Source: Micromonospora musae (GTDB taxonomy: Bacteria > Actinomycetota > Actinomycetes > Mycobacteriales > Micromonosporaceae). Taken from it: a stretch of DNA of 64,000 nt. The translations under genes and the position numbers were made by a program. Below the pieces are notes generated by a model, which saw only the letters and a program-made list of their open reading frames with translations, was not told where the DNA came from and did not search any database. Of this stretch, positions 14,965-23,652 are shown piece after piece. The number at the start of each line of letters is the position of its first letter. Position 1 is the first letter of the stretch. The stretch spans positions 1-64,000 of the forward strand of contig NZ_RAZT01000024.1 in the NCBI RefSeq assembly GCF_003626635.1, read 5' to 3'.

Positions 14965-16293
14965 GTGCCACTGACGAACGTGCTCGACTCGACGATGTAC
15001 TACGAGGAGACCGGCACCGGAACTCCCCTGGTGTTCCTGCACGGCAACCCCGGCTCATCGCACCTGTGGCGCAACGTCCTGCCGGCCGTCGACCTGCCCG
15101 CGCGGATCCTCGCCCCCGACCTCATCGGGATGGGCCGCTCCGGCAAGCCGGACCTGCGTTACCGGTTCGACGACCACGCCCGCTACCTCGACGCCTTTTT
15201 CGACCGGCTGGACCTCGCCGACGTGATCCTGGTCGGTCACGACTGGGGTGGGTCGCTCGCCTTCGACTGGGCGGCGCGTCACCCCGACCGGGTCCGGGGC
15301 GTGGCGTTCCTCGAGGCCATCGTGCGACCCCTGTCGTGGAGCGAACTCGGCGACGCCCCGCGAGCCCGCGCCGAGGCGATGCGCGGCACGCAGGGTGAGG
15401 CGCTCGTGCTCGACTCGACCTACTTCCTGGAATCGGCGTTCACCGGCGGCGTGCTCAGTCCGGTGCGCGAGCCGGACCTGCGGGCGTACCTGTCGCCCTA
15501 CCCCACCCGGGAGAGCCGCCGGCCGATCCTGGAATGGGCCCGCTCGCTGCCGCTCGACGGCGAGCCGGCCGACGTCGCCGAGCGGGTCGAGCAGTACGGC
15601 AAGTGGCTGGCCGCCAGCGACGACACACCGAAGCTCCTGCTCACCTTCGACTCCTCGCCCACGCTGCTCATCGGGACCGAGATGGCGGCCTGGTGCCAGG
15701 AGAACATCGCCGCGCTGACCACCGCGCACTGCGGCCCAGCCGGACACCACGCACCCGAGGACCAACCCGACGCCATCGCCCGGGCCGTCACGACCTGGGC
15801 GCGACGCCACGACCTGACCCACGACCGCGATACGACTCGAAGGAGCACCATGACCGCCAGCGACGCCATCCCCTTCGGCACGCAGCTCATCGGCCGGACG
15901 GAGAAGGCCCTCAACGCCATCCTCGACCGGCAGTTGGCCGGAACCGGCATCACCGAACCCCAGTGGGTCACGCTGACGCTGACCGTCGTCAGCGGCGGAC
16001 TGCCCACCGCCGCCCTCGTCGAGCGGATCCGCGACGCCCTGAAGGTGGACCAGGCCACGGCGCGGGAGCACGTCGCGGCACTGACCGCCGCCGGCCTGCT
16101 GGTGACGACCCCGGCCGGCGCCGTCGAAGCCTCCGAGCGGGGTACGGCGCAGTGGAACGAGGTCCGTGCCGCGACCGGGCTGGTCAGCCAGCGGCTCTGG
16201 GGCGACCTGCCCGAGGATGATCTGGCGGCCGCCGGACGGGTCCTCAACACCGTCCTCAGCCGCGCCGACGGAGTGCTGGCTGCCGCTGGATGA
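14965..16293 (+). CDS. Haloalkane dehalogenase-like hydrolase fused to MarR-type domain
   Basis: A 442-residue protein starting at GTG behind GGAGG. Residues 1-295 form an alpha/beta hydrolase of the haloalkane dehalogenase type: oxyanion motif HGNP (26-29), nucleophile Asp93 in GHDWGG with the halide-binding Trp94, a Glu at about 117 and catalytic His261 in GHHAPED. Such enzymes hydrolyse carbon-halogen bonds. Residues 296-442 are a winged-helix MarR-like domain (MTASDAIPFGTQLIGRTEKA, then VDQATAREHVAALTAAGLL). No stop separates the halves, but GAAGGAG precedes an in-frame ATG exactly at the boundary, so the regulator domain may also be made separately. Control by the divergent MarR is expected from the two operators. 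Confidence 0.85.
   Translation: MPLTNVLDSTMYYEETGTGTPLVFLHGNPGSSHLWRNVLPAVDLPARILAPDLIGMGRSGKPDLRYRFDDHARYLDAFFDRLDLADVILVGHDWGGSLAFDWAARHPDRVRGVAFLEAIVRPLSWSELGDAPRARAEAMRGTQGEALVLDSTYFLESAFTGGVLSPVREPDLRAYLSPYPTRESRRPILEWARSLPLDGEPADVAERVEQYGKWLAASDDTPKLLLTFDSSPTLLIGTEMAAWCQENIAALTTAHCGPAGHHAPEDQPDAIARAVTTWARRHDLTHDRDTTRRSTMTASDAIPFGTQLIGRTEKALNAILDRQLAGTGITEPQWVTLTLTVVSGGLPTAALVERIRDALKVDQATAREHVAALTAAGLLVTTPAGAVEASERGTAQWNEVRAATGLVSQRLWGDLPEDDLAAAGRVLNTVLSRADGVLAAAG
15839..15852 (+). promoter_or_regulatory. Internal ribosome binding site and start within the fusion
   Basis: GAAGGAG (15839-15845) lies four bases before ATG 15850, in frame with the fusion at residue 296, precisely where the MarR-like domain begins. 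It is a better ribosome binding site than many true starts in this window. It suggests a separate 147-residue regulator in addition to the fused product, or a formerly separate gene. Confidence 0.6.
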
Positions 16294-16302
16294 GCGGTAC
16301 GG

Positions 16303-16791
16303 CTAGAGCAGTCCACGCTGGGCCATGAAGGCTCGCAACGTCTCGGCGTCCTCGGCGGACATCAGGCGGCGCGGGATCACGGTCGCCGGCATCCGGCCGA
16401 CGTACACGATCCAGAAGTCATCGGTGCTCCGCACCTGGGCGACCCCGTCCCAGGCAATACCGCCGGACTCCGAGCCGCTGCGCATCATGATGTTGTCATC
16501 GGTGATGTCGTAGGCGCCCGCGACCGCGTAGCCACTGGAGCGGCGTCGGGCGCGCCACCGCACGAACGGCGCGTACAGCATCGACAGCACGCCGGCCACC
16601 ACCAGCGCCGTAAAGAGCGGCACGATCCGGTCGCCCCGCGCGGACCCCTGCGAGACGGCGAGACCGATCGCTCCGAGCACCGCCAGCACCGCGCCGATGT
16701 ATCCGTACCGACGCAGCCGAACACTGCTGAGCGCGGCGGCCACGCGGCCCGGGTAGGCGGGATCGGCTGGGACGTCAAAACGGATCTGCAC
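16303..16791 (-). CDS. YcxB-like small membrane protein
   Basis: A 162-residue protein (MQIRFDVPADPAYPGRVAAA) with two adjacent transmembrane helices (about residues 28-47 and 58-77), a basic turn (RWRARRRSSG) and a C-terminal beta-rich domain (YDITDDNIMMRSGSESGGIA, then FWIVYVGRMPATVIPRR). This matches the YcxB-like pattern of two helices followed by a pleckstrin-like domain. The cellular role is unknown. It converges with the dehalogenase fusion, ten bases away, and lies beyond a strong hairpin that ends the alpha-galactosidase unit. Confidence 0.75.
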   Translation of the reverse strand: MQIRFDVPADPAYPGRVAAALSSVRLRRYGYIGAVLAVLGAIGLAVSQGSARGDRIVPLFTALVVAGVLSMLYAPFVRWRARRRSSGYAVAGAYDITDDNIMMRSGSESGGIAWDGVAQVRSTDDFWIVYVGRMPATVIPRRLMSAEDAETLRAFMAQRGLL

Positions 16792-16877
16792 GGCCAGAAC
16801 GATAGTGCCCCGTCGAGATGCCGGCGGCCGGTGTCGCTCGATGACCTGGCGGGACAGGTGCTCTCCGGTCCGGGAGG

Positions 16878-16924
16878 GCCGCGAGGTCTCCGGTGCTTCG
16901 ATTCCGCACCGGAGACCTCGCGGC
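16878..16924. terminator. Strong 19-bp hairpin terminator
   Basis: A perfect 19-bp inverted repeat (arms 16878-16896 and 16906-16924, arm starting GCCGCGAGGTCTCC) with a nine-base loop. It lies 22 bases beyond the stop of the minus-strand alpha-galactosidase gene and probably terminates it. There is no long T tract, as is usual in actinomycetes. Confidence 0.85.
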
Positions 16925-16945
16925 TCATCCTCACCTCGGGTCAGC

Positions 16946-19020
16946 TCACCCGATGGGCTCGGCCACGACGAGCTGGAACTTCTCGAAGGTCAGCTTGACC
17001 GTGTTGCGCTTGGCGTCGACGGTGCCGAGGGAGACGCCGTTGAACGGGTCGGTCACGCGGTAACGGCCCCGGCCCAGACCGCGCAGCTCCACCGTGCCGT
17101 TCCACTGGTCGGCGTAGAAGGCGTAGTGGAGGGTCTTCTCCTTGGCCACGACGTGCGCCTCGGGCTTGTCGAAACCGATGTCGTACAGCTCGCCCCGGTA
17201 CTCGCCGGTGGGCAGCATGTTCTGGCTGTACAGACTCACCCACTTGCGCCAGATCGCCTCCTTCTCCGGGGTGAGCACGTTCTCGTCGTCCGGGCCCGCC
17301 GGGTAGGTGAACTTGGTCGACAGGACGGCGCCCACGCCGTAGCTGGAGGCGAAGTCGTTGCCGTTGTCGCTCAGCTCGACGTGGTCGCCGGCGTAGCTGG
17401 CGCCGTGGCCCATCAGCGCCTTCATCGTCTTGCCCTTGGTGCGGACCTGGTAGGACGAGGTCGGGTCCGAGCCCGGGTACTGGTCGATGTAGGGCAGGTT
17501 GTGGAAGGCGAAGGCGGTGCCGCAGGGGCACAGCTCGATGACCGCGTTGCGGTTCGCCTCGTGCGCGGCCTCGTACACCGCCCGCCAGAACTGCGCCAGG
17601 CCCTCGGTCGACTCCTCGGGGCGGGCGTGCCCGTGCGCCGGGTTGTAGCAGGGCGTGACCCCGTTGAGGTGCTGGCCGTCGATCTTGAGTCCCTCGTAGC
17701 CCCAGTCACCGATGAACTTCTTCACCTGGCCGACGAAGTAGTCCACAGTGGGCTGGTACGCCGGACACAGGGTGTAGGCGTCCCACCAGGTCACCTCCTG
17801 CTTGTTGCCGTCGCGGTCGAGCAGGAGCATGTCGGGGCGCGACTTGAACAGGTTGCTCTCGGGGTCGGCGGCGAGCGGGGCCCACCACAGGCGCGGGCGC
17901 AGGCCGGCGTCCCGGATCTGCTTGGTGAAGAGCGCATGTCCGCCTCGCCCCGGGGGAACTTCTGCGGGTTGAGGTCCCAGTCGCCCTCGTTGGTCTGCCA
18001 GCCGTCGTCGAGCACCGCCCACTTGAGGCCGACCTCGCGCACCTTGGGAAGAGTTGCGACGACCTGCTCGACGGTGAAGTCGCGCTCGTAACCCCAGGCG
18101 CACCAGATCGGTTCGAGGGCCGGCTTCGGCGTCTTGGGGGCGCGTAGGCCGATGTCGCTCATGTAGTCGCGGTAGCGCTGCAGCGGTACGAAGTAGTCGC
18201 CCGAGTGGGCGGTCAGGAAGGTGGTCTCGGTGGTCAGCTGCTGGCCCGGCTTCAGGGTACGGACGACGTCGCCCTCGACGGCGATGCTCGCCCCGACGGC
18301 CGTCTTGCGGACCGGCAGGCGCAGGATCTTCGCCACGGGTTCGACGTGCCCGACGGAGATACCCCCGCCCGAACGCCAGACGGACGCCATCGGCGTGCCG
18401 CCGCCGTAGTCGGAGGAGTCCATCCCCAGCGAGTTCTTCTGGTCGAAGTCCTCCGTCACCGGCTGCACCCAGTCGCGACGGTCCTCGTACGTGGTGCCGG
18501 AGAAGGTGTAGAAGCCGCCGGGCTTCGCGAGGAGCTGGTGGGCTCCGCTGCGCCACCCGGTGACCTTCAGGTCGGCACCGGACTTGTTGGTGTAGGTCAC
18601 CCGCATCACGATCATGCCGGTCAGGCGCTGGAAGGAGGTCAGCTCCACCGTCTTCCGTACGCCGGCCTTGGAGTCGCCCTCGATGGTCACCTGGACGCCC
18701 GCGCCGTGCCGGTGATGCTTGGTCTTACGGGTCTCGTGTCCACGGTAGGCGAAGTCTTCGATCGCGGTGTCGCCCAGCAGCAGCGCCTCGCTCGCGTCGA
18801 AGCGCGTGACGTCGACGTCCTTCAAGGCCACCCGGCTGTGCAGCTTGTCGTCGAACTCCACGGTGATGGAGGTGTCGCCGACGCCGACGACGTCGGGACC
18901 GCGGTGCGGTGCGGCGGCTGCGGGGATCGCGCCCACTGCTGTGGTCACAGCAGGGAGCGCGGTCAGGCCGGCACCCCCCAGTGCCACCTTCAACATGGTC
19001 CGCCGCTTCATGTTGCTCAT
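16946..19020 (-). pseudogene. Secreted GH36-type alpha-galactosidase, frameshifted
   Basis: Two overlapping frames join into one protein of about 690 residues. The ATG at 19020 has AAGGGAG upstream. The N-terminus (MKRRTMLKVALGGAGL, ending AAAA) is a Tat-like export signal. A beta-rich domain follows, then the melibiase-type barrel: CAWGYERDFTVEQVV, VLDDGWQTNEGDWDL, the nucleophile Asp in GLKIDGQ and the probable acid/base Asp in GSDPTSSYQV. At about 17935-17937 one base is missing: the reading changes from GEADM to ALFTKQIRDAGL. The change disrupts the protein inside the catalytic barrel unless it is a sequencing error. The enzyme would release terminal alpha-galactose (or N-acetylgalactosamine) outside the cell, feeding the operon at 21102-25609. 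Confidence 0.85.
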
Positions 19021-19549
19021 GTCAATCTCCCTTGGGGCTCGTCGCGCAGCTCTACGACCGGTCGCGCCGGTCGCTCGTCGCTGTGGATCCTCGAGATCGG
19101 GTCACCTCGAACGTGCCGATACGTACTGCCGGGCCGCGGACCGGGTCACACAGATCCGACGACTGCCCGTGCGGGCAACCGCGAGCTCCGGGCGACCTGG
19201 TTCGACCTGGCATCCACCGAGAGCGAGACGGCATCGGCAAGGAGCGCGGCGCCGCCTCGTTCACCTGAAGTCACGATGCAGGCCAGAGGGATACCAAGTG
19301 CCGGCCCGAGCCGCCGGTGGCGACAAGGCCGAGCAGAAGCTCACGCATGTGGGGTTCCCCATTCCGCGCCGGATGGTCTGCCCGACGAACGTAGGTGGTA
19401 TATTCTTGGCTTGTCAATGGCCGGTTCCCGGTAGTTTTTGGTTCGTTCACCGCGACCCGAGGCGGAGCGGCACGCCGGACATGGGCGTCCGGCTCCAGAG
19501 ATCGATCGCACTGGTATGGTTGGCTGGTATGACTGTTGCGAGGACGCGG
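19021..19549. promoter_or_regulatory. Divergent control region with TGGTAT half-sites
   Basis: This gene-free stretch separates the alpha-galactosidase and gntR starts. It holds ATACCA at 19291, TGGTAT at 19396, and two CTGGTAT copies at 19511 and 19524, thirteen bases apart, just before gntR. Such half-sites fit HutC/GntR proteins, whose known sites read TGGTCTAGACCA or similar. It also contains a short A/T-rich patch (TATATT at 19399) that could be a promoter element. No gene or RNA is evident. Confidence 0.55.
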
Positions 19550-20320
19550 ATGCCCCGTGGCCTGTTCGCCGACGACGCGCTTCCCCTCTACGAGCGAACC
19601 GCCAAGCAGCTGCTCGACGACCTGCGCGCCACCGCCGCCCACCCAGGTGACCGGCTACCCTCCGAGCGAGCGCTGGCGACCCGATACGCCGTCTCGCGTG
19701 TGACGCTGCGAGCCGCCCTCGCCGACCTGGAGTCGCGCGGCATCGTGCGCCCGTCGTCGACGCGCGGATGGTTCGTCGCCGACCTCGACCAGCTCCCCGA
19801 GCCGCCGGCGGCCACCACCGCCGAGGCGACCCCCCAGGTGCAGGGCCTCGCCGACTTCGCCCGCGTCAACGGCCTCACGCCGAGCAGCCGGGTCCTCTCC
19901 GCCGCGGTCCGCCCGGCGACGGTCTCCGAGGCCGAAGACCTCCGCATCGCCCCCGGCGCCGACCTCTTCGAACTGCACCGACTTCGCTTCCTCGACGGCC
20001 TGCTGGTCGTGCTCGAGCACAACCGGCTCCCGCTGGCGGCCTGTCCGGCCCTGGCCGAGACCGACTTCAACTCCGCCTCGCTCTACGCCACCCTGCGCGC
20101 GGCCAACCCGCCGCAGACGCCGCGCGTCGCCGACTACTCGTGCGAAGCCCGGCACCCGACGCCACGGGAGATGGAGCTCTTCGAGATCGGCGACACCATG
20201 CCGATGCTCGTGGCGACCACGCTCACCTTCAACCAGGCGGGCCGCCCGATCGAGCTGACCGTCCAGGTCTACCGCGGCGACCGCTACCGCTTCCGGGCCT
20301 CCATCACCAATCCGGCCTGA
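19550..20320 (+). CDS. GntR/HutC-family regulator with UTRA domain
   Basis: A 256-residue regulator. ATG 19550 (MPRGLFADDALPLYERTAKQ) has GAGG six bases upstream; ATG 19529 is an alternative but overlaps a putative operator. The N-terminal winged helix carries the GntR signature GDRLPSERALATRYAVSRVT with LRAALADLESRGIV. Residues about 95-250 form a UTRA effector domain (LFELHRLRFLDGLLVVLEHN, TLTFNQAGRPIELTVQVYRG). HutC-type GntR proteins sense phosphorylated sugars, amino sugars or histidine derivatives. Position between a secreted galactosidase and an amino-sugar-phosphate operon, with matching half-sites at all three promoters, makes it the local repressor. Confidence 0.9.
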   Translation: MPRGLFADDALPLYERTAKQLLDDLRATAAHPGDRLPSERALATRYAVSRVTLRAALADLESRGIVRPSSTRGWFVADLDQLPEPPAATTAEATPQVQGLADFARVNGLTPSSRVLSAAVRPATVSEAEDLRIAPGADLFELHRLRFLDGLLVVLEHNRLPLAACPALAETDFNSASLYATLRAANPPQTPRVADYSCEARHPTPREMELFEIGDTMPMLVATTLTFNQAGRPIELTVQVYRGDRYRFRASITNPA

Positions 20321-20574
20321 TCGACCTCGTCCTCGACACCGCTCAGGGTCGGGGCACACGACTTCCTTGACATCGGAGTGTCCAGGTCGACGGATGCCCC
20401 GACCTGTTGTCGAGTTGATCTCGCGCCGTCGCGGCGCCTCAGCCGCAGGCGGGGCGCGATGGATCGCCCGCGCGGCGGGCATGCGCCGCGTCGGTGCCTG
20501 CCGCCGCTCTCATCGAGGCCCGGCAGGGGGCCGGCGGCGACTCCCGCCGTCGGCCGCAACCATCGTGGTGAGCT

Positions 20575-20612
20575 CGATACCTCAGAGGCATAAACATGCC
20601 TCTGAGGTATCG
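20575..20612. repeat. Perfect 17-bp inverted repeat with AAAC loop
   Basis: Arms CGATACCTCAGAGGCAT (20575-20591) and its exact complement (20596-20612) flank AAAC. It is markedly richer in A/T than its surroundings. No T tract follows. It could be a gntR terminator, a regulator site or the trace of a small mobile element. Confidence 0.7.
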
Positions 20613-20639
20613 GCCGCGCGACGGCCAGGCCAGGCAGCA

Positions 20640-20805
20640 CGTCGCCGCGCCGCACATCGGCCCGCGCCGCGCTTCGGCCCGCTCCCGGCAGGACCGGCGG
20701 CGCACTTCGCCCGGCCGACGCCGCGCTTCGGCTGGCACCGCGCCTCGGCCGGCACTGGCAGCTCGGCGCCCTGTTCGGCCGGCACCTCGCTGGTCGGCGC
20801 TCTTC
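20640..20805. repeat. Degenerate GC-rich repeats
   Basis: Units resembling GCCGCGCTTCGGC recur about every 20 to 60 bases (for example near 20668 and 20721), with looser copies (GCGCCTCGGCCGGCACTGG) between. The tract codes for nothing recognisable. Repeat boundaries are approximate. Confidence 0.35.
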
Positions 20806-20817
20806 TCCGCACCACAA

Positions 20818-20859
20818 CCAGCCCGTTGAGATAGGCGCGACGACTCCCAGCCCGTTGAG
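20818..20859. repeat. 13-bp direct repeat pair
   Basis: CCAGCCCGTTGAG occurs at 20818-20830 and again at 20847-20859. Both copies are followed by similar GGCGCG text, giving a period of 29 bases. It could be a pair of protein-binding sites or duplicated ends of a small insertion. Confidence 0.5.
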
Positions 20860-20999
20860 GTGGCGCGTATAGGCGCCTCAAACCCTCCGGCGTCGGCGTC
20901 GTGGCCGCCACCGCGCCCGGGCCGGGCCGGGCGCGCCGGTGCCGAGGATCTGGACCTCCACTGTCGAGCGGGGCCACGTCTGACCTCTGGCCGACCTTT

Positions 21000-21054
21000 A
21001 GACCAGACCAAATTACATACCAGCTAGACAGTAGCCGACCACCGGGAATACCAG
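21000..21054. promoter_or_regulatory. Putative GntR operator cluster upstream of amino-sugar operon
   Basis: Overlapping AGACCA half-sites at 21000 and 21005 and two ATACCAG copies at 21017 and 21048 lie just upstream of the KbaZ-like gene. AGACCA is the half-site of DasR/NagR-type operators, and ATACCAG is the complement of the CTGGTAT pair before gntR. This fits repression by the nearby HutC-type regulator. Confidence 0.55.
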
Positions 21055-21101
21055 TAGGGTCCGTTACCAGCTTCGCAACGGCGAGGAGGAGGAACCGCCC
21101 C

Positions 21102-22403
21102 GTGAGTAACCCGCTCGACACTGTCATCGCCCTGCACAAAAGGGGAAGATCGGTCGGCATCACCTCGATCTGCTCCGCCCATCCACTGGTCCTGCAGGCC
21201 GCGATGGTCCAGGCCAGGGAAGACGGCGACCTGGTGTTGATCGAGGCGACCTCGAACCAGGTCGACCAGGACGGTGGCTACACCGGTATGCGACCCGCGG
21301 ACTTCCGCGATCTGGTGCACGAGGCCGCCGACCGGGCCGGACTCCCCCGCGAGCGGGTCGTGCTCGGCGGCGACCACCTGGGTCCGAACCGGTGGCGCTC
21401 GTTGCCGGCGGAGGAGGCCATGGCGCGCGTCGACGTGCTCGTGGCGGCGTACGTCGAGGCCGGCTTCACCAAGATTCACCTTGACTGCAGCTACCCCTGC
21501 GCCGACGACCAGACCCCGTTGAGCGACGAGGTGATGGCGGCCCGCGCCGCCCGCATGCTCGCCGTCGCCGAGAAGACCGCCGCCCCGATGGGGCGGGCGG
21601 GGCAGCTGCGGTACGTCATCGGCACCGAGGTCCCGGTCCCCGGCGGCGCCGAGGAGACGATCGAGGAGCTGCGACCCACCACCGCCGACTCGGCCCGCAG
21701 CACTCTGGACCGGCACCGTATCGCCTTCGCCGAGCAGGGCCTCGATCACGTGTGGCCGCAGGTGATGGCCCTGGTCGTCCAGCCGGGTGTGGAGTTCGAC
21801 CACCTCCGGGTCGTCGACTACGACCGGGAGCGCAGCAAGGAGCTCCAGCAGATCCTGGACGACGAGCCGACGATGGTCTTCGAGGCCCACTCCACGGACT
21901 ACCAGACCGTCCCGCGCCTCGTCGCCCTGGTCGAGGATCACTGGGCGGTGCTCAAGGTCGGGCCCGGCCTGACCTTCGCGCTGCGGGAGGCCCTGTTCGC
22001 GCTGGCCGCGATCGAGACCGAACTCGTCCCCGAGCCCGACCGCTCGCACCTGCCGGAGGTGGTCGAGCAGCGGATGCTCGCCGAGCCCGGGCACTGGGCG
22101 AAGTACTACACCGGCGCCGCCGCCGAACAGCGCCTGGCCCGGCGGTACAGCTACAGCGACCGGATGCGCTACTACTGGCCGGACCCGGAGATCCAGGCCG
22201 CCGAGCGGCGACTGCTGGGCAACCTGACCGAGCGGAGCATCCCGCTGCCGCTGCTCAGCCAGTACCTGCCCGACCAGTACCAACGGGTCCGCGACGGCGT
22301 CCTCGACAACCATCCGGTCGAGCTCGTCCTCGACCGCGTCCGCGACGTCCTGCGCGGCTACCGCCGGGCGGCCTCCCCGGCGGAAGGGCGGCGGGCCGCA
22401 TGA
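21102..22403 (+). CDS. KbaZ/GatZ-like tagatose-bisphosphate aldolase subunit family protein
   Basis: A 433-residue protein starting at GTG behind GGAGGAGGA. The sequence is typical of the GatZ/KbaZ family: GRSVGITSICSAHPLVLQAA near the start, VLGGDHLGPNRW, FTKIHLDCSYPCADD, YVIGTEVPVPGGA, and a C-terminal KYYTGAA and RYYWPDPEIQ region. In enterobacteria KbaZ and GatZ are non-catalytic partners that support the class II aldolase KbaY/GatY, which cleaves tagatose 1,6-bisphosphate. No KbaY homologue lies in the window, so this protein may work with a distant subunit or have its own activity. It is the first gene of a four-gene operon and overlaps agaS as ATGA. Confidence 0.88.
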   Translation: MSNPLDTVIALHKRGRSVGITSICSAHPLVLQAAMVQAREDGDLVLIEATSNQVDQDGGYTGMRPADFRDLVHEAADRAGLPRERVVLGGDHLGPNRWRSLPAEEAMARVDVLVAAYVEAGFTKIHLDCSYPCADDQTPLSDEVMAARAARMLAVAEKTAAPMGRAGQLRYVIGTEVPVPGGAEETIEELRPTTADSARSTLDRHRIAFAEQGLDHVWPQVMALVVQPGVEFDHLRVVDYDRERSKELQQILDDEPTMVFEAHSTDYQTVPRLVALVEDHWAVLKVGPGLTFALREALFALAAIETELVPEPDRSHLPEVVEQRMLAEPGHWAKYYTGAAAEQRLARRYSYSDRMRYYWPDPEIQAAERRLLGNLTERSIPLPLLSQYLPDQYQRVRDGVLDNHPVELVLDRVRDVLRGYRRAASPAEGRRAA

Positions 22404-23647
22404 GCACCCTCCTCGGACACGACGTCGAGCACCTGCGCCGGCGCGGCGCCGTCGACACCAGCCGCGAGATCGCCCAGCAGCCGGCCGTGTGGCGCGAGAT
22501 CGGACGGCTGGCGGCGGAGTCGGCGGCGTCGAACGCCGCCTTCCTGAAGCCGCTGCTCGAACGACCCGACCTGCGCATCGTGCTCACCGGGGCGGGCACC
22601 TCCGCGTACGTCGGCGAGGTGCTGGCGTCGTCGCTGCGCCGGTCGCTGGGCCGGCGGGTGGACGCCGTCGCGACCACCGACATCGTGGCCGACCCGCTGG
22701 CCTGCTTCGCCGAGGACGTCCCGACGCTGCTGGTGTCGTTCGCCCGCTCCGGTGACAGCCCGGAGAGCGTCACCGCCACCGAGCTGGCCAGCCAGGTGCT
22801 GACCGAGTGCTGGCACCTGGTGGTGACCTGCAACGCGAACGGTCGGCTCGCCGCCCGGCACGCCGACACGGCCACCGGGCAGGTGCTGCTGCTGCCGGAG
22901 GCGGCCAACGACCGGGGCTTCGCCATGACGTCCAGCTTCACGGGCATGGTGCTGGCCGGCCTGCTGGCCCTCGGCGGCCCCGACGACGGCCTGGCGGAGC
23001 GACTCGCCACCGCGGCCGAGCAGATCCTCGCCACCCGGCCGGCCGCGGCCGCCGACCTCGCCGCACGCGGGTACTCCCGGATCGTCTATCTCGGCAGCGG
23101 CACTCTGCACGGCGTGGCCCGCGAGTCCGCCCTGAAGGTCATGGAGCTGACCGCCGGCCGGGTGGTGGCCCTGGCCGAGTCCGCGCTGGCCTTCCGGCAC
23201 GGACCGAAATCCGTGCTCAACGACGAGACCCTGGTCGTCAGCTACGAGTCCAACGACCCGTACACCAGCCGGTACGACCGCGACATGGTCGCCGAGCTGC
23301 TGCGGGTCGTCCCGGAGCGGAGCCTGGTCACCGTCAGCAGCCGACCCGGGCGGCCGGCCCGGGACAACACCTGGACCCTGCCGGACGTCGAGGACGTGGA
23401 CGACGCCGCGCTGGTGCTGCCCGCCGTAATCTGCGCGCAGCTGATCGGTCTGCACTTCTCCCTGGCGCTCGGGCTCACCCCCGACAACCCCTTCCCCGGC
23501 GGGGAGGTCAACCGGGTCGTCCAGGGCGCGATCATGCACCCCCTGCCCGTTAGCCCGTGGCAAGGCCGGCAACAGGTCCAGCTCAGGGCCCTCCCGGCCC
23601 GAACCGGCGAGAGAGCTGACGTCAACAGTGGCGCCAGCCGGAGGTGA
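22400..23647 (+). CDS. agaS: AgaS-like SIS-domain sugar-phosphate isomerase/deaminase
   Basis: A 415-residue protein; ATG 22400 overlaps the previous stop. Two SIS domains are visible: the first with VLTGAGTSAYVGEVLASSLR and SFARSGDSPES, the second with IVYLGSGTLHGVARESALKV and AFRHGPKSVL. AgaS deaminates and isomerises galactosamine 6-phosphate to tagatose 6-phosphate in the N-acetylgalactosamine pathway. The family name is secure; the exact substrate is inferred. A sugar kinase gene follows five bases later, which would supply the 6-phosphate if the sugar enters unphosphorylated. The extra C-terminal tail (about 20 residues after PVSPWQGRQ) looks non-conserved. Confidence 0.85.
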   Translation: MSTLLGHDVEHLRRRGAVDTSREIAQQPAVWREIGRLAAESAASNAAFLKPLLERPDLRIVLTGAGTSAYVGEVLASSLRRSLGRRVDAVATTDIVADPLACFAEDVPTLLVSFARSGDSPESVTATELASQVLTECWHLVVTCNANGRLAARHADTATGQVLLLPEAANDRGFAMTSSFTGMVLAGLLALGGPDDGLAERLATAAEQILATRPAAAADLAARGYSRIVYLGSGTLHGVARESALKVMELTAGRVVALAESALAFRHGPKSVLNDETLVVSYESNDPYTSRYDRDMVAELLRVVPERSLVTVSSRPGRPARDNTWTLPDVEDVDDAALVLPAVICAQLIGLHFSLALGLTPDNPFPGGEVNRVVQGAIMHPLPVSPWQGRQQVQLRALPARTGERADVNSGASRR

Positions 23648-23652
23648 GACGA

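Larger units (their letters stand above)
20321..20999. other. Gene-free region of 680 bases with repeats
   Basis: No supported gene lies between gntR and the operator region of the operon. The segment holds a 17-bp perfect inverted repeat (20575-20612), a GC-rich degenerate repeat tract (about 20640-20805) and a 13-bp direct repeat pair (20818 and 20847). Open frames here are low-complexity (Arg/Ala/Pro-rich) and have no convincing start sites. Confidence 0.6.

Noticed and set aside
20439..21011. Several frames in the spacer between gntR and the KbaZ-like gene
   Set aside because: All are Arg/Ala/Pro-rich, cross the perfect hairpin and repeats, and lack credible start sites.
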